Positions 6,984 to 16,065 of a stretch of DNA of 64,000 nucleotides are shown here, in pieces. The notes under the pieces are model-generated. The model worked only from the letters and a program-made list of their open reading frames with translations. It was not told where the DNA came from and did no database searches. The translations under genes and the position numbers were made by a program. The DNA comes from CAYJFG01 sp051881695. Lineage in GTDB: Bacteria; Bacillota; Clostridia; Oscillospirales; Acutalibacteraceae. The stretch spans positions 186,001 to 250,000 of the forward strand of contig JBJEQJ010000020.1 in NCBI GenBank assembly GCA_051881695.1, given 5' to 3'. Numbering within the stretch: the stretch's first letter is position 1; each line of letters starts with the position of its first letter.

Positions 6984-9578
6984 ATGAAGCTTTTGGTGCT
7001 TGACGGCAACAGTATATTAAACAGAGCGTTTTACGGTATTAAACTGCTCTCCACAAAGGACGGCCAATATACAAACGCAATCTACGGTTTTTTGACAATG
7101 TTTAAAAAGATAAGCGAGGAAACCTCTCCTGACGGTGTTGCTGTTGCGTTTGATATGAGAAAGCCGACATTCAGGCATTTAAAATACAGCGGTTACAAGG
7201 CACAGCGTAAGGGTATGCCGCCGGAGCTTGCACAGCAGCTGCCTATATTAAAGGAGCTTTTAGTATATCTCGGATATAAAATAGTAGAGTGTGAGGGCTA
7301 CGAGGCGGACGACATTCTCGGAACGCTTGCCAAAAGGTGTGAAGAGGGCGGAAACGAATGTGTTATTGCAACCGGTGACAGAGACAGCCTGCAATTAGTA
7401 TCTGACAATGTAACGGTAAGGCTTGCCGCCACCAAAATGGGCAGACCGCAGGTAACGCTTTATGACAAGGACAAGATTATGGAGGTTTACGGCGTTTCTC
7501 CGAAACAGCTTATAGAGATTAAGGCAATTCAGGGAGATACCTCCGACAATATTCCGGGCGTTAAGGGAATAGGTGAAAAGGGCGCTTCCGACCTTATTAA
7601 GCGTTTTGAAAGCCTTGATAATATTTACGAAAAAATAGACGAAATAGATGTAAAGCCCGGCATAAGGGCAAAGCTGATTGCAGACAGGGAAAATGCATAT
7701 TTAAGCCGATTTTTAGGTGAGATATGCACAGACGCACCGATAGACCTTGAGTTAAAAAGCTATATTCCCCAAAAAGTGGATAACGACAGCGCAGTGCGCC
7801 TTATGGCAAGGCTTGAGCTATTTTCTTTGATAGAGAAAATGGGGCTTAGAGATACAGATACAGCGGTAACAGTACAAAAAAGCGAACAAAGTACTGCCGC
7901 CGTTACGTATTCTTCGGATTTTGAAGCTCTGTTAAGCGAGCTTTTGCAAAACAAAAAAGCAGTATTTACGGCGGATATTAAGGATGGGAAAATTTCTTCT
8001 CTTGCGTTTTTAACAGGAGAGCGCATTGTCTGCGCTAAAGACGGTGAAGGCTTTGATAAGTTTTTAAAGCAGTTATTTGAAAGTGAAGAAATAATAAAGC
8101 AAACCCATAATATTAAGAGTGTGTATGCTGTGCTGGATAAAATGAATATACAGCTTAATGCTGTTGATTTTGATACTATGCTTGCGGCGTACCTTTTAAA
8201 TCCGTCGGCTTCTTCATATGATATAAAAAGGCTTTGTGAGGAATATGCTGTAATTGCACCTGTATGTGATGACGAAAATGCACAGGAATATGTTAAAAAC
8301 GCCGCCGCACTTGGTGCTCTTACAGAAATGCTGTGTGCAAAGATTAAGGAAAACAATCAGGAGGACTTGCTACGCAATATAGAAATTCCGCTTGCCGGTG
8401 TGCTTGCACAGATGGAAAACATCGGATTTATGGTTGACGCAGACGGCATAAGGGAATATGGAAAGGCTTTGTCACAGAAGCTTTATGAGCTTCAGGCGGA
8501 GATTTATGAAGAGGTAGGCTATGAGTTTAATATAAATTCACCTAAACAGCTTGGTGTTGCCCTGTTTGAAAAGCTGATGCTTCCGGCAGGCAAAAAGACA
8601 AAAAGCGGATATTCCACAAGCGCAGACGTATTAGAGGGACTTAGAAATGTGCACCCTGCCGTTAATCACGTTTTGGAATACCGCGCGCTTTCAAAGCTTA
8701 TTTCAACTTATTGTGACGGACTTTTAAAGGTAATAGCTGAGGACGGCAGAATACACACAAGCTTTAATCAGACGGAAACACGCACAGGGCGTATAAGCTC
8801 TACAGAGCCTAATCTGCAGAATATTCCCGTAAGAACACCGCAGGGAAGAGAGCTCAGAAGATTTTTCTGTGCGAAGCCCGGCTGTGTGCTGGTGGACGCA
8901 GATTACTCGCAGATTGAGCTGAGAGTTTTGGCGCACATAGCAAACGATGAGGCGATGATAAACGCCTTTAAAAACGGAGAGGACATACACACGATAACGG
9001 CGTCTCAGGTTTTTAATATTCCGCAGAATATGGTAACGCCTATTATGAGAAGCAGAGCGAAGGCTGTAAACTTCGGCATAGTGTACGGAATCGGCGCGTT
9101 TTCTCTAGCAAAGGATATATCCGTTACACGAAAAGAGGCGCAAAGCTATATAAATGCATATTTGAGCCACTACAGCGGAGTAGACGCTTATATGAACGCC
9201 GTTGTGGCGAAGGCGAAAAACGACGGCTATGTAGAAACAATGTACGGCAGAAGAAGATACTTGCCGGAGCTTACCTCCAGCAATTTCAATATGCGCTCAT
9301 TTGGCGAGCGTGTTGCGCGCAATATGCCAATACAGGGAACGGCGGCAGATATTATTAAAATTGCCATGATAAGGGTTGATAAACGCTTAAAGGAAGAAAA
9401 GCTTAATGCAAGACTTATTTTGCAGATACACGATGAGCTTATAGTTGAAGCGCCGCTTGACGAAGCAATGCGTGTTGCTATGCTTTTGCAGGAGGAAATG
9501 GAAAACGCTGTAAGCCTTAATGTGCCGCTTGTGGCAGAGGCGGCAATGGGTACAACATGGTATGATGCAAAAGGGTAA
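6984..9578 (+). CDS. polA: DNA polymerase I
   Basis: Repair and Okazaki-fragment processing polymerase of 864 residues. Domains in order: 5'-3' exonuclease (about 1-290, with EADDILGT and GDTSDNIPGVKGIG), a 3'-5' exonuclease-like domain (about 300-470), and the family A polymerase domain with motif A DYSQIELRVLAH, motif B RAKAVNFGIVYG and motif C LQIHDELIVE. In the exonuclease-like domain the usual DxE metal motif reads D331-I-K333, so proofreading is probably lost, as in Bacillus-type enzymes. The ATG at 6984 is chosen over an upstream TTG (6972), which abuts the AAGGAG site. Confidence 0.95.
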   Translation: MKLLVLDGNSILNRAFYGIKLLSTKDGQYTNAIYGFLTMFKKISEETSPDGVAVAFDMRKPTFRHLKYSGYKAQRKGMPPELAQQLPILKELLVYLGYKIVECEGYEADDILGTLAKRCEEGGNECVIATGDRDSLQLVSDNVTVRLAATKMGRPQVTLYDKDKIMEVYGVSPKQLIEIKAIQGDTSDNIPGVKGIGEKGASDLIKRFESLDNIYEKIDEIDVKPGIRAKLIADRENAYLSRFLGEICTDAPIDLELKSYIPQKVDNDSAVRLMARLELFSLIEKMGLRDTDTAVTVQKSEQSTAAVTYSSDFEALLSELLQNKKAVFTADIKDGKISSLAFLTGERIVCAKDGEGFDKFLKQLFESEEIIKQTHNIKSVYAVLDKMNIQLNAVDFDTMLAAYLLNPSASSYDIKRLCEEYAVIAPVCDDENAQEYVKNAAALGALTEMLCAKIKENNQEDLLRNIEIPLAGVLAQMENIGFMVDADGIREYGKALSQKLYELQAEIYEEVGYEFNINSPKQLGVALFEKLMLPAGKKTKSGYSTSADVLEGLRNVHPAVNHVLEYRALSKLISTYCDGLLKVIAEDGRIHTSFNQTETRTGRISSTEPNLQNIPVRTPQGRELRRFFCAKPGCVLVDADYSQIELRVLAHIANDEAMINAFKNGEDIHTITASQVFNIPQNMVTPIMRSRAKAVNFGIVYGIGAFSLAKDISVTRKEAQSYINAYLSHYSGVDAYMNAVVAKAKNDGYVETMYGRRRYLPELTSSNFNMRSFGERVARNMPIQGTAADIIKIAMIRVDKRLKEEKLNARLILQIHDELIVEAPLDEAMRVAMLLQEEMENAVSLNVPLVAEAAMGTTWYDAKG

Positions 9579-9635
9579 TCAGAAAGATTTTAGCGAAGAA
9601 AAAGACAGTAAATCTATAATAAAGGAAGATACAAA

Positions 9636-10076
9636 TTGATTAAAAAAATTACATTTGTCTGTACCGGTAACACCTGCAGAAGTCCTATGGCTAAGGCTGC
9701 ATTTGACGAGATGATAAAAAAGACAGGACTTGATATTATCTCCGACAGCTGCGGACTTTCTGCCGCAAAAGGGGTGCAGGCTTCTGAAAACGCAGTGAAG
9801 GCGTGCGAAAAAATAGGTTTATACTCAATAAAAAATCATAAATCCAAGCCGATAAATAATGATATTATTAAGGAAACAGACCTGTTTGCAGTTATGACAA
9901 TGAGTCACGCTATGGCGCTTATAAATATGGGAGTAAAAAAAGAAAAAATATATATTTTGAATATTGCAGACCCGTTTGGCGGCAATCCGGATGTATATGA
10001 AGGCTGTCTTGAGCAAATAAACGAGCAGCTTATTATACTTATTGAGCTTATAAAAAGACAGGAGAATAAGGCCTGA
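9636..10076 (+). CDS. Low-molecular-weight protein-tyrosine phosphatase family protein
   Basis: A 146-residue protein with the LMW-PTP active-site loop close to the N-terminus (CTGNTCRSPMA, matching CxGNTCRSPM) and a C-terminal DP (IADPFGG) that would supply the general acid. Such enzymes dephosphorylate phosphotyrosine or phosphoarginine (YwlE-type); the Thr in CxGNTCRS is the residue linked to arginine phosphatase activity in YwlE, so that role is possible. The start is TTG at 9636 with AAGGAAG 8 bases upstream. The stop overlaps the rimI start (TGATG), so the two are translationally coupled. Confidence 0.85.
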   Translation: MIKKITFVCTGNTCRSPMAKAAFDEMIKKTGLDIISDSCGLSAAKGVQASENAVKACEKIGLYSIKNHKSKPINNDIIKETDLFAVMTMSHAMALINMGVKKEKIYILNIADPFGGNPDVYEGCLEQINEQLIILIELIKRQENKA

Positions 10077-10519
10077 TGGAGAATATACATATAGCTCCTA
10101 TGGCTAAGGAGCATACAGCACAGCTTGCAGAGATTGAAAGGCTTTGTTTTTCAAAGCCGTGGAGCGAAAACGCACTTTTGCAGGAGCTTTCAAACAATGC
10201 CGCACATTTTCTTACGGCAGAAAATAACGGACAGGCAGTAGGGTATATAGGCCTGCACATTGTATGTGACGAGGCATATATAGCAAATTTGGCGGTGCAT
10301 CCCGATTTTAGGCGAAAGGGCATTGCAAGACAGCTTTTGCAGACTGCCGAGGGCTTATCGCTTGGTATGGGATGCCGTTTTATTTCGCTTGAGGTGAGAA
10401 AAAGCAATAATGCCGCAATAAGCCTTTATAAATCAGAAGGCTTTAAAACTGCCGGCTACAGAAAGAATTTTTACTCTGACCCGAAGGAGGATGCGGCGAT
10501 ATTAACGCTGTTGTTTTAA
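10076..10519 (+). CDS. rimI: Ribosomal protein S18-alanine N-acetyltransferase
   Basis: GNAT acetyltransferase of 147 residues. The acetyl-CoA motif reads LAVHPDFRRKGIARQLL (motif A, R/QxxGxG/A), preceded by the EIERLCFSKPWS opening typical of RimI. It acetylates the N-terminus of ribosomal protein S18 in characterised bacteria. Its start overlaps the stop of the phosphatase gene, and tsaD follows 66 bases later, the usual Firmicute rimI-tsaD neighbourhood (tsaB and tsaE are not here). Confidence 0.9.
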   Translation: MENIHIAPMAKEHTAQLAEIERLCFSKPWSENALLQELSNNAAHFLTAENNGQAVGYIGLHIVCDEAYIANLAVHPDFRRKGIARQLLQTAEGLSLGMGCRFISLEVRKSNNAAISLYKSEGFKTAGYRKNFYSDPKEDAAILTLLF

Positions 10520-10585
10520 ATGAGCAATAGTGAAAGAGCGCTTTCTTCAGATGTGTTTTACGAAAGGAAAATATGGTGATAATTA

Positions 10586-11605
10586 ATGAAGATTTTGGCG
10601 ATAGAAAGCTCCTGCGATGAAACAGCCGCCGCAGTAGTGGAAGACGGAAGAAATGTTTTGTCAAGCATAGTAGCCTCTCAGGTGGAGGAGCATAAGCTGT
10701 ACGGCGGCGTAGTGCCGGAGATAGCCTCCCGCCGTCACGCAGAAAATATAGTAGGCGTTGTGGAGCAGGCGCTTTTGTCGGCAGACTGCACTATAAACGA
10801 TATTGACGCCATTGCTGTTACGCACGCTCCGGGGCTTATCGGTGCGCTTTTGGTGGGAGTGAATTTTGCAAAGGGATTGTCGCTTTCAAGCGGACTGCCG
10901 GTTATTCCAACGCATCATCTGCGCTCACATATTGCGGCGAATTATTTAGAGCACAAGGAGCTAAAGCCGCCGTTTTTATGTCTTGTTGTAAGCGGCGGAC
11001 ACAGCCACATTGTAAACGTAAAGGACTATACCGATATGGAAATTATCGGTGCAACCCGTGACGACGCCGCAGGCGAAGCATTTGACAAGGCGGCACGCAC
11101 AATGGGTATGCCGTACCCCGGCGGTATTCACCTTGACAAAACGGCGCAAAACGGCGACGAAAACGCATTTAAGCTTCCCAGGCCAAGGGTGGACGGCTGC
11201 CCTTACGATTTCAGCTTTTCCGGGCTTAAAACTGCGGTTATAAATTTAATACACAATGCAAAGCAAAAGGGCGAAGAGCTGCCTGTCGAGGATATAAGCG
11301 CAAGCTTTCGGAAAGCGGTGGTGGACTGCCTGGTACAAAACTTTATAAAGGCGGCTGAGGATCTAAACGAAAAAACGCTTGTCATAGCAGGCGGAGTGTC
11401 TGCAAATTCACTTTTGCGTTCAAGGCTTTCGGATGAGTGCAAAAAAAGAGGATATTCACTTTATATGCCGCCGCTTAATTTATGCGGAGATAATGCGGCG
11501 ATGGTCGGCGCACAGGCTTACTATGAATATTTAAACGGAAACACGGCTTCTCTTGATTTAAACGCACAGGCAACCCTGCCGATTGATTATTCTACTCAAA
11601 AATAA
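10586..11605 (+). CDS. tsaD: tRNA N6-adenosine threonylcarbamoyltransferase
   Basis: Catalytic subunit for the t6A37 modification of ANN-decoding tRNAs. The 339-residue ASKHA-fold protein opens with ILAIESSCDETAAAVV, has VPEIASRRH and the metal-binding HHLRSH, and the VVSGGHSH phosphate-binding loop. Length is typical. It is the last core gene of the polA-rimI-tsaD run. The 123 bases that follow hold small GC-rich hairpins without a T-run, so read-through into the DUF3793 gene is possible. Confidence 0.95.
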   Translation: MKILAIESSCDETAAAVVEDGRNVLSSIVASQVEEHKLYGGVVPEIASRRHAENIVGVVEQALLSADCTINDIDAIAVTHAPGLIGALLVGVNFAKGLSLSSGLPVIPTHHLRSHIAANYLEHKELKPPFLCLVVSGGHSHIVNVKDYTDMEIIGATRDDAAGEAFDKAARTMGMPYPGGIHLDKTAQNGDENAFKLPRPRVDGCPYDFSFSGLKTAVINLIHNAKQKGEELPVEDISASFRKAVVDCLVQNFIKAAEDLNEKTLVIAGGVSANSLLRSRLSDECKKRGYSLYMPPLNLCGDNAAMVGAQAYYEYLNGNTASLDLNAQATLPIDYSTQK

Positions 11606-11728
11606 TGTTCAAAGCGTGGCAGGGATTCCTTGCGCAAGGTTCAGAAAAATATGGCTTTCGCTTTAAGCGAATAATAGACAAGGCGGCTCTAAAAATAAGC
11701 TTGTAAAAACAATTTGGAGTAGATAAAA

Positions 11729-12295
11729 ATGACGGAAAACAAGCTTATTAAATACTGTTCGCCTACTCTTGCGGGGCTTAAAACTGCAAATTTATATACA
11801 GAACGCTTTGATAATACAGCACAGCTTAATGATTATATTTATATCTGGAACAAACGTCTTAACTGCAAGGGAGTAAGCTTAGATGCTCTCAGGGTTAAAA
11901 ATAATTCTGCGCTTATTTATGTATGCAGAAAGCAAAGGCTTAATGCAGACCTGCAAAAACAGGGTGTATGCGAATTTTTACGGGAGTTTGGTTATGACAG
12001 CGCTTTAACGGCGGAAAAGACAATACAGAATTTAAAGCGCAGGCTTATGTGCAATAAGAATTTTCCGCACGAAATAGGACTTTTTCTCGGCTACCCTTTG
12101 TGTGATGTAAAGGCGTTTATTGAAAATAAAGGAAAGAATAGCAAATTTAACGGCGTATGGAAGGTATATTCTGATGTGCAGCAGGCAAGAAGAACATTTG
12201 AAGGATTTAAGAAATGCAGAAATATTTATGCTGAACAATATAAAACGGGTAAGAGCGTTGTCCAGCTTACAGCAAACAGTAGCGGAGTAAAATAA
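11729..12295 (+). CDS. DUF3793 family protein
   Basis: A 188-residue protein of the DUF3793 family, recognised by HEIGLFLGYPLCDVKAFIENK and the later GVWKVY block. The family is common in anaerobic Firmicutes, often next to ferrous iron uptake (feo) and flavodoxin genes. Its biochemical function is unknown to me. No signal peptide or membrane segment. A TTTGGAG ribosome-binding site precedes the ATG. Directly after it lie an isolated promoter-like region and a shared terminator. Confidence 0.8.
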   Translation: MTENKLIKYCSPTLAGLKTANLYTERFDNTAQLNDYIYIWNKRLNCKGVSLDALRVKNNSALIYVCRKQRLNADLQKQGVCEFLREFGYDSALTAEKTIQNLKRRLMCNKNFPHEIGLFLGYPLCDVKAFIENKGKNSKFNGVWKVYSDVQQARRTFEGFKKCRNIYAEQYKTGKSVVQLTANSSGVK

Positions 12296-12310
12296 AAATT
12301 AGAAAAAGTA

Positions 12311-12366
12311 TTGACAGTGTGGTTAGTTAATGCTAATCTATTATTAGTTAGTGATGACCAACTAAC
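12311..12366 (+). promoter_or_regulatory. Orphan promoter with TTAGTTA-type inverted repeats (possible iron-regulator operator)
   Basis: TTGACA at 12311 is followed after 17 bases by TAATCT. Overlapping it are GGTTAGTTAATGCTAA and ATTAGTTAGT...ACCAACTAAC, with GTTAGTT (12322) and AACTAAC (12360) forming an inverted repeat. The style resembles DtxR/IdeR-type operators in front of Firmicute feo genes. No gene follows: the only thing downstream is the terminator at 12399-12430, so any transcript would be about 85 bases. Confidence 0.4.
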
Positions 12367-12398
12367 TTTAAGACTATTTCTGTTAAGGGCGGCGGAGC

Positions 12399-12430
12399 AA
12401 AACGCAGGCGGTAAAATCCGTCTGCGTTTT
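12399..12430. terminator. Bidirectional intrinsic terminator between the DUF3793 gene and thiD
   Basis: A 13-bp stem (AAAACGCAGGCGG / CCGTCTGCGTTTT, one G-T pair) around a 6-base loop. It lies between convergent genes and carries a T-run on both strands. The thiD stop is 4 bases beyond it. Confidence 0.75.
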
Positions 12431-12433
12431 GCG

Positions 12434-13216
12434 TTATATATTATAGTTATGCAAAAGAGGTCCTTTGCCTTTACCTAAATTCAGCTGTGCTTTTAATGCA
12501 CCTGTAAGGTATTCCTTTGCAAGCTTAACGCTTTGCGGAAGCGTTAAGCCGTTTGCCATATTGCACGCAACAGCAGAGGAAAGCGTACAGCCTGTTCCGT
12601 GCGTGTTTTCGTTATTTACAAGCTCTGTCTTAAAAAGGTGAGTATTGCCGTTTTCATACAGCAGGTCGGCAGTGTTTTCTTTTAGGTGACCGCCCTTTAT
12701 AAGAACAGCGGTGTTGATTTTTTTGCTTAGTATTTCTGCAGCAGTATGCATATCGCTTTCGTTTTTTATTGCTATACCGCTTAATACTTCTGCCTCCGGA
12801 ACATTTGGAGTGATAACGTTTGCAAGCGGTAAAAGCTCTGCCACAAGCGTTTTTTCTGCCTCCTCTGTAATAAGCCTGCATCCGCTTGTAGATACCATCA
12901 CAGGGTCGATAACAATATTTTTTGCATTAAATTGCACAAGCTTTTTTGCAATGACCTTGATTATTTCTGCATTTGAAACCATACCGATTTTAACAGCGTC
13001 AGGGAAAATATCGTTAAATACACAGTCCAGCTGGCTTTGGACAAACGCAGGGGTAACATCGTAAATTCCGTAAACGCCCGTAGTGTTTTGAGCAGTTAAA
13101 GAGGTTATAACGCTCATAGCGTACATTTTGTGGACGGTAATTGTCTTTATATCTGCCTGTATTCCTGCGCCTCCGGAGCAGTCAGATCCGGCTATTGTAA
13201 GCACCTTTTTAATCAA
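12434..13216 (-). CDS. thiD: Hydroxymethylpyrimidine/phosphomethylpyrimidine kinase
   Basis: Phosphorylates HMP and HMP-P to HMP-PP for thiamine synthesis. The ribokinase-like protein has about 260 residues with TIAGSDCSGGAGIQADIKT at the N-terminus and NTHGTGCTLSSA (anion hole and catalytic Asp region) near the C-terminus. The TTG at 13216 is chosen because GAGG lies 7 bases upstream; a farther TTG at 13246 is inside the preceding gene. The start overlaps the stop of the HAD gene. It is last in thiC-thiE-HAD-thiD and ends at a shared terminator. Confidence 0.93.
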   Translation of the reverse strand: MIKKVLTIAGSDCSGGAGIQADIKTITVHKMYAMSVITSLTAQNTTGVYGIYDVTPAFVQSQLDCVFNDIFPDAVKIGMVSNAEIIKVIAKKLVQFNAKNIVIDPVMVSTSGCRLITEEAEKTLVAELLPLANVITPNVPEAEVLSGIAIKNESDMHTAAEILSKKINTAVLIKGGHLKENTADLLYENGNTHLFKTELVNNENTHGTGCTLSSAVACNMANGLTLPQSVKLAKEYLTGALKAQLNLGKGKGPLLHNYNI

Positions 13217-13859
13217 AATAATCCCTCGCTTGTTCAAAGCTTTCAATGTATATATCGCAAAGCGCCTTTAGCTGCTGCTGATGGTCCTTTGAGCTGTTAT
13301 CGTAAACTCCTACCACGTTAAATCCGGCTTCCTTTGCAGTTTTTGCCGCATAAAGGGCGTCCTCAAAAACATACGTGTATTCCCTTTTTGTGTTTAAAAT
13401 TTTGAGTGCGGCTTTGTAAATTGCCGGGTTGTCCTTGCTGCAGCCTATTTCATAGCAGGTAAGAATTTTATTGAAATAGGGAAGAAGCCCGCAGCGCTTA
13501 AGCGCAAGCCGTGACAGCTTATAATCTGTTAAGGTTGCAATACACATTTTAACGCCCCTTGCACTCATTTGCTCTAAAAACTCCTTTACGCCGGGCTTTG
13601 GCTGTGCTTCGTTTATATAAAAATCTGCAATAAGCATATTTATACCGTCTATTACCTCTTGCGGCGTTTTTTCAAGACCGTAACGGGAGATTAAGTACTG
13701 CGCCCCCTGAGCAAGGCTTTTTGTGCGGAGAATATCGTTTAAATCAGGCTCGGGAGTTTTACCGAGAGATAAAAGATAATTTGCGCCGCTGCCGCGCCAT
13801 ATGTGCATAGAGTCTAAAAGCGTACCGTCCATATCAAAGATTATTCCGTCAACTCTCAT
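13209..13859 (-). CDS. HAD-superfamily hydrolase in the thiamine operon
   Basis: A 216-residue HAD phosphatase-like protein. Motif I is IIFDMDGTLLDS, with motif II (IATLTDYK), a motif III lysine region and the acidic motif IV (YVFEDALYAAKTA), and an alpha-helical cap. Its start overlaps the thiE stop (ATGA) and its stop overlaps the thiD start, so it is translationally coupled inside the operon. This suggests a thiamine-linked phosphatase, for instance on thiamine phosphate or a pyrimidine or thiazole phosphate, but the substrate is inference. The GGxxxx pattern of phosphoglucomutase-like HADs is not evident. Confidence 0.8.
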   Translation of the reverse strand: MRVDGIIFDMDGTLLDSMHIWRGSGANYLLSLGKTPEPDLNDILRTKSLAQGAQYLISRYGLEKTPQEVIDGINMLIADFYINEAQPKPGVKEFLEQMSARGVKMCIATLTDYKLSRLALKRCGLLPYFNKILTCYEIGCSKDNPAIYKAALKILNTKREYTYVFEDALYAAKTAKEAGFNVVGVYDNSSKDHQQQLKALCDIYIESFEQARDYFD

Positions 13860-14497
13860 AATGCCACCGCTTTTTTACATTCATTTAAAAGTAATTTACA
13901 TTCTTCCGTTATATTTTCGCTTGCAAATATGCCGGAAACTACCGCCGCACCGCTTATGCCTGTGCCGCAAAGCATATTTATATTATTTCTATTAATGCCG
14001 CCTATTGCAACGACAGGTATGCTTACAGCGCTGCATATTTCTTTAAGTGTGCTTTGAGAAAGGGGCATGGCGTCTGCTTTTGTAGAAGTGCCGAAAACTG
14101 CGCCTACGCCGAGATAATCAGCACCGTCTGCCTGTGCCTTTACTGCAAGCTGAACGGTTCTTGCTGATACGCCTATTATCATATTGTTTCCTGCAATTAT
14201 GCGAGCATCTTTTGCACTCATATCACCCTGCCCGACGTGAACGCCGTCTGCTTTGCATTTAACGGCAATTTCCACGTCATCATTAATAATAAGCGGTACG
14301 TTATATTTACTGCAAAGCTCCTTAACTGCGAACGCTTCGTTTAAAAACTCCTCTTTAGAAAGCCTTTTTTCACGAAGCTGAACACAGGTAACACCGCCCC
14401 TAAGCGCCATTTCTATCTGCTGTAAAAGCGTGTTGTCGCCAAGCCAGGAACGGTCCGTAACGGCGTATAAAAGCAGATGCTCTTTTTTTAGCTTCAT
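13856..14497 (-). CDS. thiE: Thiamine-phosphate synthase
   Basis: Condenses HMP-PP with thiazole phosphate to thiamine phosphate. TIM barrel of 213 residues with GVTCVQLREK, the NDDVEIAVKCKADGVHVGQGD metal/pyrophosphate region and VVAIGGI near the C-terminus. Lies 30 bases after thiC and overlaps the HAD gene by the ATGA junction. thiG, thiS, thiH and thiM are not in the window, so the thiazole half must come from elsewhere or from salvage. Confidence 0.94.
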   Translation of the reverse strand: MKLKKEHLLLYAVTDRSWLGDNTLLQQIEMALRGGVTCVQLREKRLSKEEFLNEAFAVKELCSKYNVPLIINDDVEIAVKCKADGVHVGQGDMSAKDARIIAGNNMIIGVSARTVQLAVKAQADGADYLGVGAVFGTSTKADAMPLSQSTLKEICSAVSIPVVAIGGINRNNINMLCGTGISGAAVVSGIFASENITEECKLLLNECKKAVAL

Positions 14498-14527
14498 AAT
14501 ATTTAACCTCGTTTATCGGAGTATGAA

Positions 14528-15835
14528 TTATTCATCAAATATAGAGATATTCTCTCCGTCTAAAATTCTGTTCATATTTTTAACTGCACAGAAATTTCCG
14601 CACATACTGCAGGTGTCTTCCTTTTCGGGTTTTGACTCTTCTCTGTAGCGCCTTGCCTTTTCGGGGTCTATGGCAAGCGAGAACATCTTTTCCCAGTCCA
14701 GTTTTTTGCGTGCAAGGCTCATTTCGTTGTCTATATCCATTGCGTGCGGTACACCCTTTGCTATGTCTGCGCTGTGGGCGGCGATTTTTGCGGCGATAAT
14801 GCCTTCTTTAACGTCGTTTACATCGGGCAGACGCAGATGCTCGGCAGGTGTTACATAGCAAAGGAAGGAAGCGCCGTATGTAGCCGCCAATGCTCCGCCG
14901 ATTGCAGAGGTTATGTGGTCGTAGCCGGGTGCAATATCTGTAACAAGAGGACCGAGAACATAAAACGGAGCGCCGTGGCAGAGAGTTTTCTGTATTTCCA
15001 TATTAGCCGCTATCTGGTTTATCGGCATATGGCCGGGGCCTTCTATCATAACCTGAACGTCCTTTTCCCACGCACGCTTTGTAAGCTCACCGAGGGTTAT
15101 AAGCTCTTCAATCTGAGAAGCGTCCGTTGCGTCCTTTAAGCATCCGGGACGGCAGGCGTCGCCTAAACTGAGAGTAATATCGTATTCTCTGCAAATTTCA
15201 AGTATCTCGTCATAATGCTCGTAAAACGGATTTTCCTCGCCGGTCATTTCCATCCACGCAAAAATAATTGAGCCGCCGCGGGATACAATGTTTGTTAAAC
15301 GTCTGTTCTTTTTAAATTTATGAGCAGTTTCTTTATTTATTCCGCAGTGGATTGTCATAAAGTCAACGCCGTCTTCTGCGTGCATTTTTACAATATCAAT
15401 CCATTCTCTGGAGGTGATGGTTTTAAGCGCCTTGTGGTAATATACAACTGCGTCGTAAATCGGTACTGTTCCTATCATAGCAGGACATTCAGAGGTCAGC
15501 TTTCTTCTGAATTTGCGCGTATCGCCCCAGGAGCTTAAATCCATAATAGCCTCTGCGCCCATATCAACGGCGCTTTTAACCTTTTGATATTCAACGTCTA
15601 AATCCTTGCTGTCCCTGGAGGTGCCTAAATTTACGTTGATTTTAGTTTTAAGCATTGTACCCAGAGCGTTAGGCTCTATACATTTATGAAGCTTGTTGCA
15701 AGGGATAATTACCTTTCCCTGAGCCATAAGCTCCATAAGCTTTTCGGGAGCAATATGCTCCTTTTCGCTTACTGCCTTCATTTCTTTTGTAAATATGCCC
15801 TTTCTTGCGGCGTCCATTTGTGTTGTGTATTCCAT
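14528..15835 (-). CDS. thiC: Phosphomethylpyrimidine synthase
   Basis: Radical SAM enzyme turning aminoimidazole ribotide into HMP-phosphate. The protein has 435 residues (the short, non-extended ThiC type) with the C-terminal iron-sulfur motif CSMCGNFCAV and the conserved EGPGHMP loop. It leads the operon thiC-thiE-HAD-thiD and is controlled by the TPP riboswitch at 16112-16200 and its terminator. GGA-type ribosome-binding site (AAGGA) 7-8 bases before the ATG. Confidence 0.95.
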   Translation of the reverse strand: MEYTTQMDAARKGIFTKEMKAVSEKEHIAPEKLMELMAQGKVIIPCNKLHKCIEPNALGTMLKTKINVNLGTSRDSKDLDVEYQKVKSAVDMGAEAIMDLSSWGDTRKFRRKLTSECPAMIGTVPIYDAVVYYHKALKTITSREWIDIVKMHAEDGVDFMTIHCGINKETAHKFKKNRRLTNIVSRGGSIIFAWMEMTGEENPFYEHYDEILEICREYDITLSLGDACRPGCLKDATDASQIEELITLGELTKRAWEKDVQVMIEGPGHMPINQIAANMEIQKTLCHGAPFYVLGPLVTDIAPGYDHITSAIGGALAATYGASFLCYVTPAEHLRLPDVNDVKEGIIAAKIAAHSADIAKGVPHAMDIDNEMSLARKKLDWEKMFSLAIDPEKARRYREESKPEKEDTCSMCGNFCAVKNMNRILDGENISIFDE

Positions 15836-16065
15836 AGTAACATCCTTTCCTTAAGATATTGTTTGTTTATTTAAAGTATTTCTTTGAAATGATAAAAAAG
15901 TTTCGGCGGATATTCCCTTTAATAAGCTGAAAATGAATTCCACCACCGCCCTGCACATCTTTCCCTTTAACAAGGGAGGCCGGAGAATAACGCTTGAAAC
16001 GGCTGCTTTTGTTTATCTGCAAACCCTTAATTTACCCTATAGGAATAGATAATTGAATAAATCTT
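15836..16065 (-). other. Long thiC leader after the riboswitch terminator
   Basis: About 230 bases separate the riboswitch terminator from thiC. No gene is visible. It contains CCGGCCTCCCTTGTTAAAGGGAAAG and, further on, TTAAAGGGAATATCCGCCG, resembling the short palindromic filler repeats common in gut Clostridia. I cannot show function. Confidence 0.4.

Noticed and set aside
7760..8356. Long 198-codon frame opposite polA
   Set aside because: Serine-rich shadow of the coding strand, with no start signal and no recognisable domain.
9860..9880. ATTAAGGAAACA inside the phosphatase gene as another MITE terminus
   Set aside because: Only 12 bases match, and the segment encodes conserved-frame codons (IIKET). 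Expected by chance in AT-rich coding DNA.
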